From Gammaproteobacteria bacterium (lineage in GTDB: Bacteria; Pseudomonadota; Gammaproteobacteria; Steroidobacterales; Steroidobacteraceae): DNA of 27,702 bases. This document shows, piece by piece, positions 7,587 through 15,310 of the stretch; position 1 is the first letter of the stretch, and each line of letters opens with the position of its first letter. Location: positions 1-27,702 of the forward strand of contig JAQGOE010000014.1 of assembly GCA_028293725.1 (NCBI GenBank). Reading direction: 5' to 3'. The position numbers were made by a program, and so were the translations under genes. Below the pieces are notes generated by a model, which searched no databases, was not told where the DNA came from, and saw nothing but the letters and a program-made list of their open reading frames with translations.

Positions 7587-8586
7587 CCCCACGCCGAGCG
7601 GCTGGCTGCTGCTGTTGCTGCTGCTGGCCCTGACGCGAACAGTCCACGCTGCCCAACATCACGACAAGGACGATGCCACGTCCGGCTATGCAGCGACCCC
7701 TGCCGTCGTCTATCCGGGGGCGGTGCGAAGCTTGCGCGACGTCACTTTCGCCGAGCCGTTGGGATTTCGGCCGCTGACGCTGGATCTCTACCTCCCGCCC
7801 GAAGGAGGGCCCAGAAAACCGGTCGTGATATTCATTCACGGAGGTGCCTGGCGCAGTCGGACCGCTCGTGACGGAGGCGCGTTCCGCGACTTTCCAGCGG
7901 TGCTGGCGTCCGTGGCGGCACGCAACTATGTCGTGGCGAGCGTGAACTACCGCTTTTCCGGCGAGGCGCGCTTTCCAGCGGCCGTGCAGGATGTGGCGCT
8001 GGCGATCCGCTGGCTGCGCATGCACTCCGCTCGCTACGGCATCGATGCCAACAAGTTCGTTGCCTGGGGGTCCTCGGCGGGTGGCCAGATTGCCGCCCTG
8101 TTGGGGACTGCCTGCGGGACGCCCGCTTTCGAGCCGGCGGCGCCCTCGGGTGCCGATGGCCCGCTGCCCTCTGTCTGCGTCCAGGGTGTGATCGACTGGT
8201 ACGGCTTGATCGACCTGGAATCGGACGGTACGGACCTGGGCAAGTCCGATGTACCCGACTATGTGAAGGCGTATCTGGGTTGCGAGTTGTCCCAATGCGC
8301 GGCAGGGTGGGCGCGCTCGGCCAGTCCATTCCCCTACATCGATGCGAAGGATCCCCCGTTCCTGATCCAACATGGAGCCGCGGACGTCACCGTCTCGCCG
8401 AGCCAGTCGAAGCGCTTGTACGCAGCACTGCGTGCCGCGGGAGTGCCGGCGGAGCTCGTGATCTATCCGGGCGTCGCACACGGCTTTGCGAAAGTCCCCG
8501 GGGGCGGCCCGGACGATGCCATCAATAAACAGGCGTTGGACAAGGTGTTTGAATATCTCGGTCGGTACTTCCCACCCGGGAAGTGA
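7561..8586 (+). CDS. secreted/periplasmic alpha/beta hydrolase (esterase/lipase type)
   Basis: The protein begins with a signal peptide whose core is a Leu run encoded by CTG repeats (PSGWLLLLLLLALTRTVHA), probably cleaved before AQHHD. The mature part has the oxyanion-hole motif IFIHGGAWR, the nucleophile Ser172 in WGSSAGGQ, an acid Asp in IQHGAADVTV and the catalytic His in PGVAHGF. It is thus an esterase of the hormone-sensitive-lipase/BD-FAE type, acting outside the cytoplasm on an ester or lactone. ATG 7561 is used here; GTG 7573 has GGAG four bases upstream and gives a more usual signal-peptide length. It closes the left operon and faces the aconitase gene tail-to-tail with a 14-bp gap. 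Confidence 0.85.
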   Translation: MRSIVKLHNPTPSGWLLLLLLLALTRTVHAAQHHDKDDATSGYAATPAVVYPGAVRSLRDVTFAEPLGFRPLTLDLYLPPEGGPRKPVVIFIHGGAWRSRTARDGGAFRDFPAVLASVAARNYVVASVNYRFSGEARFPAAVQDVALAIRWLRMHSARYGIDANKFVAWGSSAGGQIAALLGTACGTPAFEPAAPSGADGPLPSVCVQGVIDWYGLIDLESDGTDLGKSDVPDYVKAYLGCELSQCAAGWARSASPFPYIDAKDPPFLIQHGAADVTVSPSQSKRLYAALRAAGVPAELVIYPGVAHGFAKVPGGGPDDAINKQALDKVFEYLGRYFPPGK

Positions 8587-8600
8587 GCCGGCCGCCACCA

Positions 8601-11198
8601 TCAGGGGGCGCTGCGTCGCAGAATGTAGGGAAGAATGCCGCCCTCCATCAGGAGGTCGACTTCGAGCGCGGTTTCGATCGCAGCCGTCGCCATAAAGTCG
8701 ATGCTCGTCGCGTCAGCGTCGCCGGCGCGGTAGACACTAACCGCCACACGCGCGCCCGGAGACAGGACCGCCGGATCGGCTCTTATCTCGAGGGTATCTC
8801 GAGCGGTGAGCGCCAGTTTCGCGGGCGTGAACTGCGCGGGCAGCTGCAGTGGAATGATGCCCATGCCGATCAGGTTCGAGCGGTGGATTCTCTCGAAGCT
8901 CAGAGCGAGCACCGCACGTACGCCGAGCAGCCACAGGCCCTTGGCTGCCCAGTCGCGTGAGGAGCCGGTTCCGTAACGCTCTCCAGCGACCACGACCAGC
9001 GAGGTCCCCTCGGATTCATAGAGTTCGGCGGCAAGCCACAACGGCAGCCGCGAGCCGCTGCTCGCATGAATCGTGCTGCCCGCCGGGAGGTCTGGATCCA
9101 ACAGGTTGCGTACCGACCTGTTGGTATAGAGACCCCGAAGCATGACTTCCCAATTTCCGCGCCGGGCGGCGAAGACGTTGAGGTCCTTGGGATCCTCACC
9201 GCGGGTCACCAGGTATTGCGCGGCCGGGCTCCTCGCCGGTATGTGGCCCGCAGGGGAAATATGGTCGGTGGTAATGTCATCACCCAGAACGAGCAGCGGG
9301 TGTGCCGAGTAAGAGCCCAGTCGTGAGTTGCTCTTACGCGAGGCGAAAGGGGGCCGCCTGATATAGGTTGAAGTCTCGCTCCACGGGAACAGGGGTGTGG
9401 ACGGGGCGTCGATCTCTTGCCAGATCTCGTTCTCCTGCGCCCGCTGATAGGCCACTTGGATGTCCACCGCCTGCAACGAGGCTGCGAGCACGGCATCGAT
9501 TTCCGCGCCCGTAGGCCAAAGATCGCGAAGGTGGATCGCCCGCCCATCGGTGGCGTGCGCAATAGGACTATTCAGAATGTCGAGGCCAACGTGACCCGCT
9601 AATGCGTAGGCGACTACCAGCGGGGGAGAGGCGAGGAAACTTGCCTCGATCTGCGGATGCACGCGCCCTGGAAAATTGCGATTGCCCGAAAGCACCGCGA
9701 CGGGAAGGATGCCGTCGCGCTCGATTGCATCCACCATCCCGGGCACGAGCGCACCGGAGTTGCCGATGCACGTCGTGCAGCCGAACCCAACAATGCCAAA
9801 TCCCAGGGCCTCGAGGTCCTCGAGCAGACCTGAGCGCCGCAAATAAGACTCCGCGGCCGGCGATCCCGGCGCGAGTGAGGTTTTCACCCACGGCGGCGGC
9901 GCCAGACCAAACTGGCGGGCCTTTCTCGCGAGCAGTCCAGCGGCAACCACGAGCCGCGGGTCGGACGTGTTGGTGCAACTGGTGATCGCTGCGATGGCGA
10001 CCGCGCCATTGGGCGGCCCCCCGACGGCCAGCGGGGGGCGCCGGCCCGGCCTCGAAGCCCCGGCCAGCCAGGCGACGGTGCGACCGGGTGTGAGGCGATC
10101 CTGTGGGCGATGCGGGCCTGCGATGGAGGTTTCGACCTCGTTGAGATCGATGTCGATGACTTCGGTGTAACGGGGTACCGCCTGCGGATTGAACCACAAG
10201 TGTTGGTGCTTGCAATAGGCTTCGACGAGTGCGATGTGAGATTCGGATCGGCCGGTGGCGCGCAGATACTCCAGGGTGCGCTGATCGACGGGAAAGAATC
10301 CGCATGAAGCGCCGTATTCGGGTGCCATGTTGGCAACGACCGCGCGCTCGCCGCACGACAGGGTCGACACGCCGGGTCCGAAAAATTCCACGAATTTTCC
10401 GGACAATCGCAGTGTGCGCAGTCGCTCCGTCACCGTCAGCGCGAGATCGGTAGCGAGCGTGCCGTCGGATAGGGAACCGGTCATCCGGACGCCAACGACT
10501 TCTGGCACTTTCAACATCACCGGCATACCGAACATCACACTCTCGGCCTCGACCCCGCCGACACCCCAGGCCAAAACCCCGATGCCGTTGATCATGGGTG
10601 TATGGCTGTCCGTACCGATCAAGGTATCCGGGTAAACCCAATTACCCTCAGCGGCGGGCTGGGCGGTGACCACCGTGGCGAGCAGCTCGAGATTCATCGT
10701 ATGCATGATTCCCGTGCCTGGCGGATGAACGCGCACGCCGTGCAGCGCGCGTGTCGCCCACTTCAACAGGCGGTAGCGCTCCTCGTTGCGCTGAATCTCC
10801 TGCGCCATGTTGCGTTGGAGCGCGTTCGGGGTGCCGAAGTAATCGACCGCGATCGAGTGATCGACCGAGACGTCGATGGGCAATTGCGGATTCAGCCGCG
10901 CGGGGTCGTGCCCGGCCTCGGACAACTCGGAGCGCATTGCCGCGATATCCACCAGCGCGGGCACGCAGGTCGTGTCGTGCATGAGCAGGCGACCGGGATA
11001 GAACGGGATCTCGGCGCTGCTGGTGCCATAGTCCAGCCACGCCAGGATCGGGCGGGCGGTTGCCAGGTCACCTGGGTCGTGGCGCAGAGCATTCTCGAGG
11101 AGAATCCGCAGCACCCACGGCAGGCGATGCAAGTTCTCGCCGGCAAATCCGACCAGGTCGGCAAGCCTGCGCTGCTCGCCCGCAATGACTGTATTCAA
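8601..11198 (-). CDS. aconitase-superfamily hydratase (aconitate hydratase-like)
   Basis: The 865-residue protein covers both aconitase halves. The catalytic part holds DTLIGTDSHTPMINGIGVLAWGVGG and the three 4Fe-4S ligands Cys408 (TSCTN), Cys474 and Cys477 (GCTTCIG). The swivelling C-terminal domain holds LGDDITTDHISPAG, RRGNWEVM and the active-site GTGSSRDWAAKG. All catalytic landmarks are intact. From memory of those families, segments such as LLMHDTTCVPALVDIAAMR and HPPGTGIMHTMNLE differ from both housekeeping AcnA and methylcitrate AcnD, so this may be a separate subfamily for another tricarboxylate. The start is a TTG that overlaps the transporter stop (TTGA); the frame is open further upstream but lacks aconitase sequence. 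It is the second gene of a transporter-hydratase operon. Confidence 0.88.
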   Translation of the reverse strand: MNTVIAGEQRRLADLVGFAGENLHRLPWVLRILLENALRHDPGDLATARPILAWLDYGTSSAEIPFYPGRLLMHDTTCVPALVDIAAMRSELSEAGHDPARLNPQLPIDVSVDHSIAVDYFGTPNALQRNMAQEIQRNEERYRLLKWATRALHGVRVHPPGTGIMHTMNLELLATVVTAQPAAEGNWVYPDTLIGTDSHTPMINGIGVLAWGVGGVEAESVMFGMPVMLKVPEVVGVRMTGSLSDGTLATDLALTVTERLRTLRLSGKFVEFFGPGVSTLSCGERAVVANMAPEYGASCGFFPVDQRTLEYLRATGRSESHIALVEAYCKHQHLWFNPQAVPRYTEVIDIDLNEVETSIAGPHRPQDRLTPGRTVAWLAGASRPGRRPPLAVGGPPNGAVAIAAITSCTNTSDPRLVVAAGLLARKARQFGLAPPPWVKTSLAPGSPAAESYLRRSGLLEDLEALGFGIVGFGCTTCIGNSGALVPGMVDAIERDGILPVAVLSGNRNFPGRVHPQIEASFLASPPLVVAYALAGHVGLDILNSPIAHATDGRAIHLRDLWPTGAEIDAVLAASLQAVDIQVAYQRAQENEIWQEIDAPSTPLFPWSETSTYIRRPPFASRKSNSRLGSYSAHPLLVLGDDITTDHISPAGHIPARSPAAQYLVTRGEDPKDLNVFAARRGNWEVMLRGLYTNRSVRNLLDPDLPAGSTIHASSGSRLPLWLAAELYESEGTSLVVVAGERYGTGSSRDWAAKGLWLLGVRAVLALSFERIHRSNLIGMGIIPLQLPAQFTPAKLALTARDTLEIRADPAVLSPGARVAVSVYRAGDADATSIDFMATAAIETALEVDLLMEGGILPYILRRSAP

Positions 11199-12520
11199 TT
11201 CACACCGGCAATGGTTTCGGCGGGCGCTCTCGCCGCGAAGCGCCCGAACTGGGTTAGTAGAAACGCGACTAACAGCAGCCCGCTCAAGAAAAGCAGGCCG
11301 CTCAATGGATCGCCCGAGGATCCCTTCGCAAGCCCCACCAGGTAGGGACCAGCAAAACCGCCGAGATTGCCAATCGAGTTGATGGATGCGATCGACACGG
11401 CGGCGGTGGAGCGGCTCAAGAACAGTCCCGGCAGCGCCCAGAAGGGCGCCTTGAAGGCATACAGGCCGGCGAGGACGGTTGAGATCAGCATCAGCGAGAC
11501 GGTCGGGTTGCGTGTCAGCCCGGTTGCCGCGAGCGCCACCGCGCTCACCAGCAGCGGTAACGCGGAATGCAGTTGTCGCTCCCCGGTGCGATCGGAGTGA
11601 GCGGACCAGGCGATCATGGTGAAGGTCGCGATAGCGTAGGGCGCCATCGCGAGCAGTCCGATCTGGAAGTTGGTGACGTGCCCGGACAGGCTCGCAATGA
11701 TCTGCGGCATCCAATACCCGACACCGAGGCTGCCGGCCTGGTAGATGAAATAGATGAGCGCGAGGAGCAGCACCTTCGGAGCCGCGATTGCCTGCCAGGT
11801 GGTGAGGGTCCTGACATGGGCTCGCTCCAGGCGATCCTTGGCGAGCTCCGCGCCGAGCCATTGCTTCTCGTCCGGCGTGAGCCAGCGGGCGTCGTCGGGC
11901 TTGTCGATGAGAAAGAGATAACACGCGATGCCGCCGAGCAGGGCCGGTACGCCTTCCAACAACAGCATCCAGCGCCAGCCGCTCAAGCCGAGCCCGGTGG
12001 CATGATCCATGATCCAGGTGCTCAGCGGCGCCCCGAGAAGGTAGGACACCGGAATCGCGGCCGTGAACAGGGCCACCGACATCGCCTGGTCCTTGGCACG
12101 GAACCAATAGGTGAGATAGATGATGATGCCGGGGAAGAAGCCGGCTTCGGCGGCACCGAGCAGGAATCGCAACACATACAACTGCAACGCCGAGTGCACG
12201 AACGCACTCAGTGCGGCGACGAGGCCCCATACGATCAGGATGCGGGCGATCCAGATTCGGGCGCCGAAACGCGCCAAGGCGAGGTTGCTCGGCACCTCGA
12301 ACAGAAAGTAGCCGATAAAAAACACCCCGGCCGCGAATCCGAAAGCGCTGCTGGAGAGTCCCAGCTCCTGGTTCATCTGCAGCGCCGCGTAGCCGATGTT
12401 GGCCCGATCTATGTAAGAGACGACGTAGAGTGCGAAGACGAAAGGAATGATGCGCCAGAGCACTTTTCGCGTGGTTCGCTGCTCGAGCGCAGTGGGAGTA
12501 CCTTCGTCGTTCTTGTGCAT
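11195..12520 (-). CDS. MFS transporter of the anion:cation symporter (ACS) family
   Basis: The 441-residue protein has about twelve hydrophobic segments in two six-helix halves with a charged central loop. ACS hallmarks are YIDRANIGYAA in helix 1, FFIGYFLFEVPSN, EAGFFPGIIIYLTYWF in helix 4, and NSIGNLGGFAGPYLVG in the second half. Known members take up tartrate, phthalate, hydroxyphenylacetate, glucarate and similar organic anions with a proton. It would import the substrate of this locus. The ATG at 12520 has no Shine-Dalgarno sequence, but a perfect TATAAT ends six bases before it, so the mRNA is probably leaderless. Its stop overlaps the TTG start of the aconitase-like gene, coupling the two. 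Family firm, substrate unknown. Confidence 0.92.
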   Translation of the reverse strand: MHKNDEGTPTALEQRTTRKVLWRIIPFVFALYVVSYIDRANIGYAALQMNQELGLSSSAFGFAAGVFFIGYFLFEVPSNLALARFGARIWIARILIVWGLVAALSAFVHSALQLYVLRFLLGAAEAGFFPGIIIYLTYWFRAKDQAMSVALFTAAIPVSYLLGAPLSTWIMDHATGLGLSGWRWMLLLEGVPALLGGIACYLFLIDKPDDARWLTPDEKQWLGAELAKDRLERAHVRTLTTWQAIAAPKVLLLALIYFIYQAGSLGVGYWMPQIIASLSGHVTNFQIGLLAMAPYAIATFTMIAWSAHSDRTGERQLHSALPLLVSAVALAATGLTRNPTVSLMLISTVLAGLYAFKAPFWALPGLFLSRSTAAVSIASINSIGNLGGFAGPYLVGLAKGSSGDPLSGLLFLSGLLLVAFLLTQFGRFAARAPAETIAGVN

Positions 12521-12526
12521 TTTGTG

Positions 12527-12556
12527 ATTATAAACGACAATCCCGGGGCGCGCCAA
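12527..12556 (-). promoter_or_regulatory. promoter of transporter-aconitase operon, probably leaderless
   Basis: Reading the - strand, TTGGCG (12556-12551), an 18-bp spacer and TATAAT (12532-12527) are followed by only CACAAA and then the ATG. The expected transcription start therefore coincides with, or nearly touches, the start codon. The 13-mer ATCACAAAATGCA spanning the -10 tail and start codon (12528-12516) is repeated exactly at the lactonase start. Confidence 0.75.
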
Positions 12557-12589
12557 CCCACGGCGGCCGCGCCCACCCGCTGCCGAACG

Positions 12590-13510
12590 TTAGTTTTTCG
12601 TACGGGTGCGGCCGGGAGTGGTGCTCTGATCGACGCTTGGAGATTTCAGCGAATTCGCGCCTTCGATGTGGCGGCGTAAGTACGCTGACGCCTCCGTCAC
12701 CTTGCCTGCTTCGAGGAGGTCGAGAATCTCGAGGTGCTCGTGGCACTGCCGGGTGAGTCGGGAGCGGTCCAACGTCACGCGGTATTCGATGAGACGGCGC
12801 AGGCGGTTTACCCGCTTGATTGCGTCGAGAAAAAACTCGTTGCCGCCGCAGGTCACAATGGTCTCGTGCAGCTCGGAGTTGATCTTGAACAACTGCGCGC
12901 GCGAGAGGCGCAGCAAGCCGCCTTGCAGGAGCGCCTCCTGTTGCTCGCGTGCCTGGCGGAAAGCGTCGCGGTCGACCCGGAAAGTCGGCTCGAGCACTGC
13001 CGCGGATTCGATGGTGGCGCGGAATCTATAGCCGGCCTCGTAGCTGTGGCGCGAGGTCAAAGTCTGCCGGAACTCCCAGCCGTGGCCGGGCAGCCGCTCG
13101 ATCCAACCTTCCTGCGCGATCCGGCTCAGGATTTTCACCAGGCGGCTGCGCGGCAGCTTATAGCGCCGCATGAGCTCGTTCTCGGTCACCTGTTGGGGGA
13201 GCTTGCCGGCGAGGCGGTCCTCGGCGAGCTCGAAGTACGACTCGTCCTCGTCGCCTTCCTCGTTCACCAGAAGCTTCAGGGCGCTGAGGTCTTTCGCATC
13301 GGTGGCCAGAAAATAACCACGGTGCGCCTCGAAGCGCACCACGCCTATGTTTTCCAGGAATTTGAAGGCCGAATTCACCGGCGCGCGCGACACCCGGAAT
13401 GCATCCGCCAGCGCCTGGCTGGGGAGGTGTTGGCCACGCGAGAGATTGTTGGAGCGGATGTGATCCAGGATCTGCGAGGCTAGCTGTGCGGTGAGGCTGC
13501 TTTTACCCAT
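12590..13510 (-). CDS. GntR/FCD-family transcriptional regulator with two winged-helix domains
   Basis: The 306-residue protein starts with a GntR winged helix (about residues 5-70: LPSQALADAFRVSRAPVNSAFKFLE, then GYFL). After an acidic linker (EEGDEDES) comes a second winged-helix-like segment at about 95-148 (VTENELMRRYKLPRSRLVKILSRIAQEGWIERL). A helical FCD ligand domain fills about 160-285, with metal/acid-binding candidates in INSELHETI and CHEHLEILDLLEAG. FCD regulators usually sense organic acids and repress transport or catabolic genes. ATG 13510 is preferred over 13519 because a TATCAT -10 box ends seven bases before it. The gene is divergent from the lactonase and upstream of the transporter, so both are likely targets. 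Confidence 0.88.
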   Translation of the reverse strand: MGKSSLTAQLASQILDHIRSNNLSRGQHLPSQALADAFRVSRAPVNSAFKFLENIGVVRFEAHRGYFLATDAKDLSALKLLVNEEGDEDESYFELAEDRLAGKLPQQVTENELMRRYKLPRSRLVKILSRIAQEGWIERLPGHGWEFRQTLTSRHSYEAGYRFRATIESAAVLEPTFRVDRDAFRQAREQQEALLQGGLLRLSRAQLFKINSELHETIVTCGGNEFFLDAIKRVNRLRRLIEYRVTLDRSRLTRQCHEHLEILDLLEAGKVTEASAYLRRHIEGANSLKSPSVDQSTTPGRTRTKN

Positions 13511-13517
13511 GCGGCCC

Positions 13518-13545
13518 ATGATAAGTGATTGTGTTGCGCGGGCAA
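13518..13545 (-). promoter_or_regulatory. promoter of the GntR gene, probably leaderless
   Basis: On the - strand TTGCCC (13545-13540) and TATCAT (13523-13518) are spaced by 16 bp; the ATG at 13510 follows after seven bases. No Shine-Dalgarno sequence precedes the ATG, consistent with a leaderless transcript. Confidence 0.55.
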
Positions 13546-13557
13546 TTGCAGTACGTT
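13529..13557 (+). promoter_or_regulatory. weak promoter of the lactonase gene, overlapping the GntR promoter
   Basis: TTGTGT (13529-13534), a 17-bp spacer and TACGTT (13552-13557) are followed by ATCACAAA and the ATG at 13566. The boxes are poor matches, so this site rests on spacing and on the shared 13-mer ATCACAAAATGCA (13558-13570). The divergent promoters share a gap of about 50 bp, so one bound regulator could control both. Confidence 0.4.
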
Positions 13558-13565
13558 ATCACAAA

Positions 13566-14777
13566 ATGCAAAACCAGTGGGTCACGAGACGTGGGCTTTT
13601 GCAGGGCGCGGTCAGCGGCGCCGGGCTCGCGTTGTTCGGGAAGGCCGTTCGACAGCCGGGTTTTGCCGCTTCCAGTCCTGCGAAGGGTGCCATAGACATG
13701 TCCGAGCCGTCCGCTTACTTCGCCTATGTCGGCTCCCGCACGACTCGGGAGCGCAACGCGCGCGGCGATGGCATCAATGTCTATCGAGCCACGAACCAGA
13801 CCGGACGGTGGGCCCACATCCAACTCATCACCGGCCTGGCCAATCCGTCCTACCTGGCTTTCGACCGTAGCCGACGCTTCCTCTATGCGGTGCATGGCGA
13901 CCTCACCGACATCAGCGCATTCAGGATCGATCCGGGTACCGGCAAGCTCACCCACCTCAACAGCGTCAGCACGTTCGGCAAGAATCCGGTGCACCTTACG
14001 GTCGATCCCACCAACCGTTATGTCATCGTTGCCAACCATCTTTCGTCCACGCTCGTGGTGCTGGCGCGCAAGCCGGACGGCTCGCTCGGCGGACTGGTGG
14101 ATGAAGTCACCCTGACCGGTCGGATCGGGCCGCACCGGGTGGAGCAGCCGTTTTCCAAGCCGCACCAGGTCGTGTACGACCGCTCGGAGCGCTTCCTGAT
14201 CGTACCCGACAAGGGTGTCGATCAGGTATTCACGTTCGCACTCGACTCAGCCAGCGGAAAGCTGACACAGGTCGCCGCCGGAACCCCTCGGGCGCGCGAC
14301 GGATCGGGTCCGCGGCACGTAGCGTTTCATCCCACGAACGCCTTCGCTTACGTCATCGGCGAGCTGGATTCGACCGTGACGGCCCACCGGTTCGACCAAG
14401 CGACGGGAAGACTGACCCCATTCCAACTCGTGACGACTCTGCCGGATACGTTCGTGGGAGACAGCCGCGCTTCCGAGATCGCGCTCTCGCACGATGGGAG
14501 CCGTCTGTACGCGTCCAATCGAGGGCACGACAGTGTGGCTACCTTCGCGGTCGATCGTTCCACCGGCCGCCTGACACCCCGTGGTTGGACGGATACCTTG
14601 GGTAAGACGCCGCGCTTCTTTGCCCTCGACCCGGCGGGCCGGTTCCTGTTCGTCGCGGACGAGGACAGCGACCGGATCGTCCCATTCAGGGCGGACAATC
14701 CCGACGGCGAGTTGGTGCCCAGCGGCGATCCGGTCGGCACCGGTAGCCCGGTTTGCATCGTGTTCGCACCTAGTTAG
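13566..14777 (+). CDS. Tat-exported beta-propeller lactonase family protein
   Basis: The 403-residue protein opens with a twin-arginine signal ([20 protein letters not shown]), so it is exported folded. The remainder is a run of beta-propeller blades with recurring phrases: [85 protein letters not shown] and [16 protein letters not shown]. This is the seven-bladed 6-phosphogluconolactonase/carboxymuconate-cyclase superfamily. It probably opens or forms a lactone in the periplasm. The start is chosen because the Tat motif follows directly and the ATG lies in a motif shared with the transporter start. It is followed 10 bp later by the RraA-like gene. The substrate is unknown. Confidence 0.88.
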   Translation: MQNQWVTRRGLLQGAVSGAGLALFGKAVRQPGFAASSPAKGAIDMSEPSAYFAYVGSRTTRERNARGDGINVYRATNQTGRWAHIQLITGLANPSYLAFDRSRRFLYAVHGDLTDISAFRIDPGTGKLTHLNSVSTFGKNPVHLTVDPTNRYVIVANHLSSTLVVLARKPDGSLGGLVDEVTLTGRIGPHRVEQPFSKPHQVVYDRSERFLIVPDKGVDQVFTFALDSASGKLTQVAAGTPRARDGSGPRHVAFHPTNAFAYVIGELDSTVTAHRFDQATGRLTPFQLVTTLPDTFVGDSRASEIALSHDGSRLYASNRGHDSVATFAVDRSTGRLTPRGWTDTLGKTPRFFALDPAGRFLFVADEDSDRIVPFRADNPDGELVPSGDPVGTGSPVCIVFAPS

Positions 14778-14787
14778 AAGGAAATAC

Positions 14788-15264
14788 ATGAACCTGCGTA
14801 CAGCGGATCTAGTTGACGAGCATGAGAGCAGCCTGCGCTGCTGCGAAGTGCAGTTTCGCCAGTTCGGCGGCGTAGCCCGCTTCGCCGGCCCGGTGCGAAC
14901 GATCAAATGTTTCGAGGACAACACACTAATAAAACAGGCCTTGTCCGAACCGGGCCAGGGTGGGGTGTTGGTCGTCGACGGTGGCGGCTCGTTGCGATGC
15001 TCGCTCCTGGGCGACTACATCGCCGGCCTGGGTGTGAAGAACGGCTGGGCCGGCTTGGTTCTATGGGGCGCGGTACGCGACACAGTGGCCCTCGGCCAAC
15101 TCGCCCTCGGCGTCAAGGCATTGGGGGCCAATCCCTTGCGCAGCACGAAGACGGGCAGTGGCCACCGGGACGTGGCGGTGGCATTCGGTGGTATCGTTTT
15201 CCGGCCCCAAGACTGGCTGTACAGCGATGAGGACGGAATCGTGGTGAGCGATCGGCGCCTGTAG
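14788..15264 (+). CDS. RraA-like class II aldolase / oxaloacetate decarboxylase family protein
   Basis: The 158-residue protein aligns along its length with E. coli RraA ([47 protein letters not shown]). Unlike E. coli RraA, it has the complete D-x20-R-D motif (Asp76, Arg97, Asp98) that binds metal and substrate in HMG/CHA aldolases and related oxaloacetate decarboxylases. That points to an enzyme cleaving or decarboxylating a 4-hydroxy-2-oxo acid, rather than an RNase E inhibitor. AAGGA (14778-14782) precedes the ATG by five bases, a good ribosome site. Its position between a lactonase and further catabolic genes supports a metabolic role. Exact substrate is not readable. Confidence 0.82.
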   Translation: MNLRTADLVDEHESSLRCCEVQFRQFGGVARFAGPVRTIKCFEDNTLIKQALSEPGQGGVLVVDGGGSLRCSLLGDYIAGLGVKNGWAGLVLWGAVRDTVALGQLALGVKALGANPLRSTKTGSGHRDVAVAFGGIVFRPQDWLYSDEDGIVVSDRRL

Positions 15265-15310
15265 GTCCCGCAACTCCCAAATCGCACCCAACACTGAGGC
15301 ACTCTCTCGA

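Noticed and set aside
11199..12230. N-terminal extension of the aconitase-like frame
   Set aside because: The frame is open but overlaps the transporter gene and shows no aconitase similarity; the TTG at 11198 gives the expected length.
11567..12679. A 370-codon + strand open frame opposite the transporter and GntR genes
   Set aside because: It is the antisense of well-supported genes; its composition is typical of a GC-rich shadow frame.
13520..13565. CRP or FNR site in the GntR/lactonase gap
   Set aside because: TGTGA-like half-sites are present but no second half at the right spacing.
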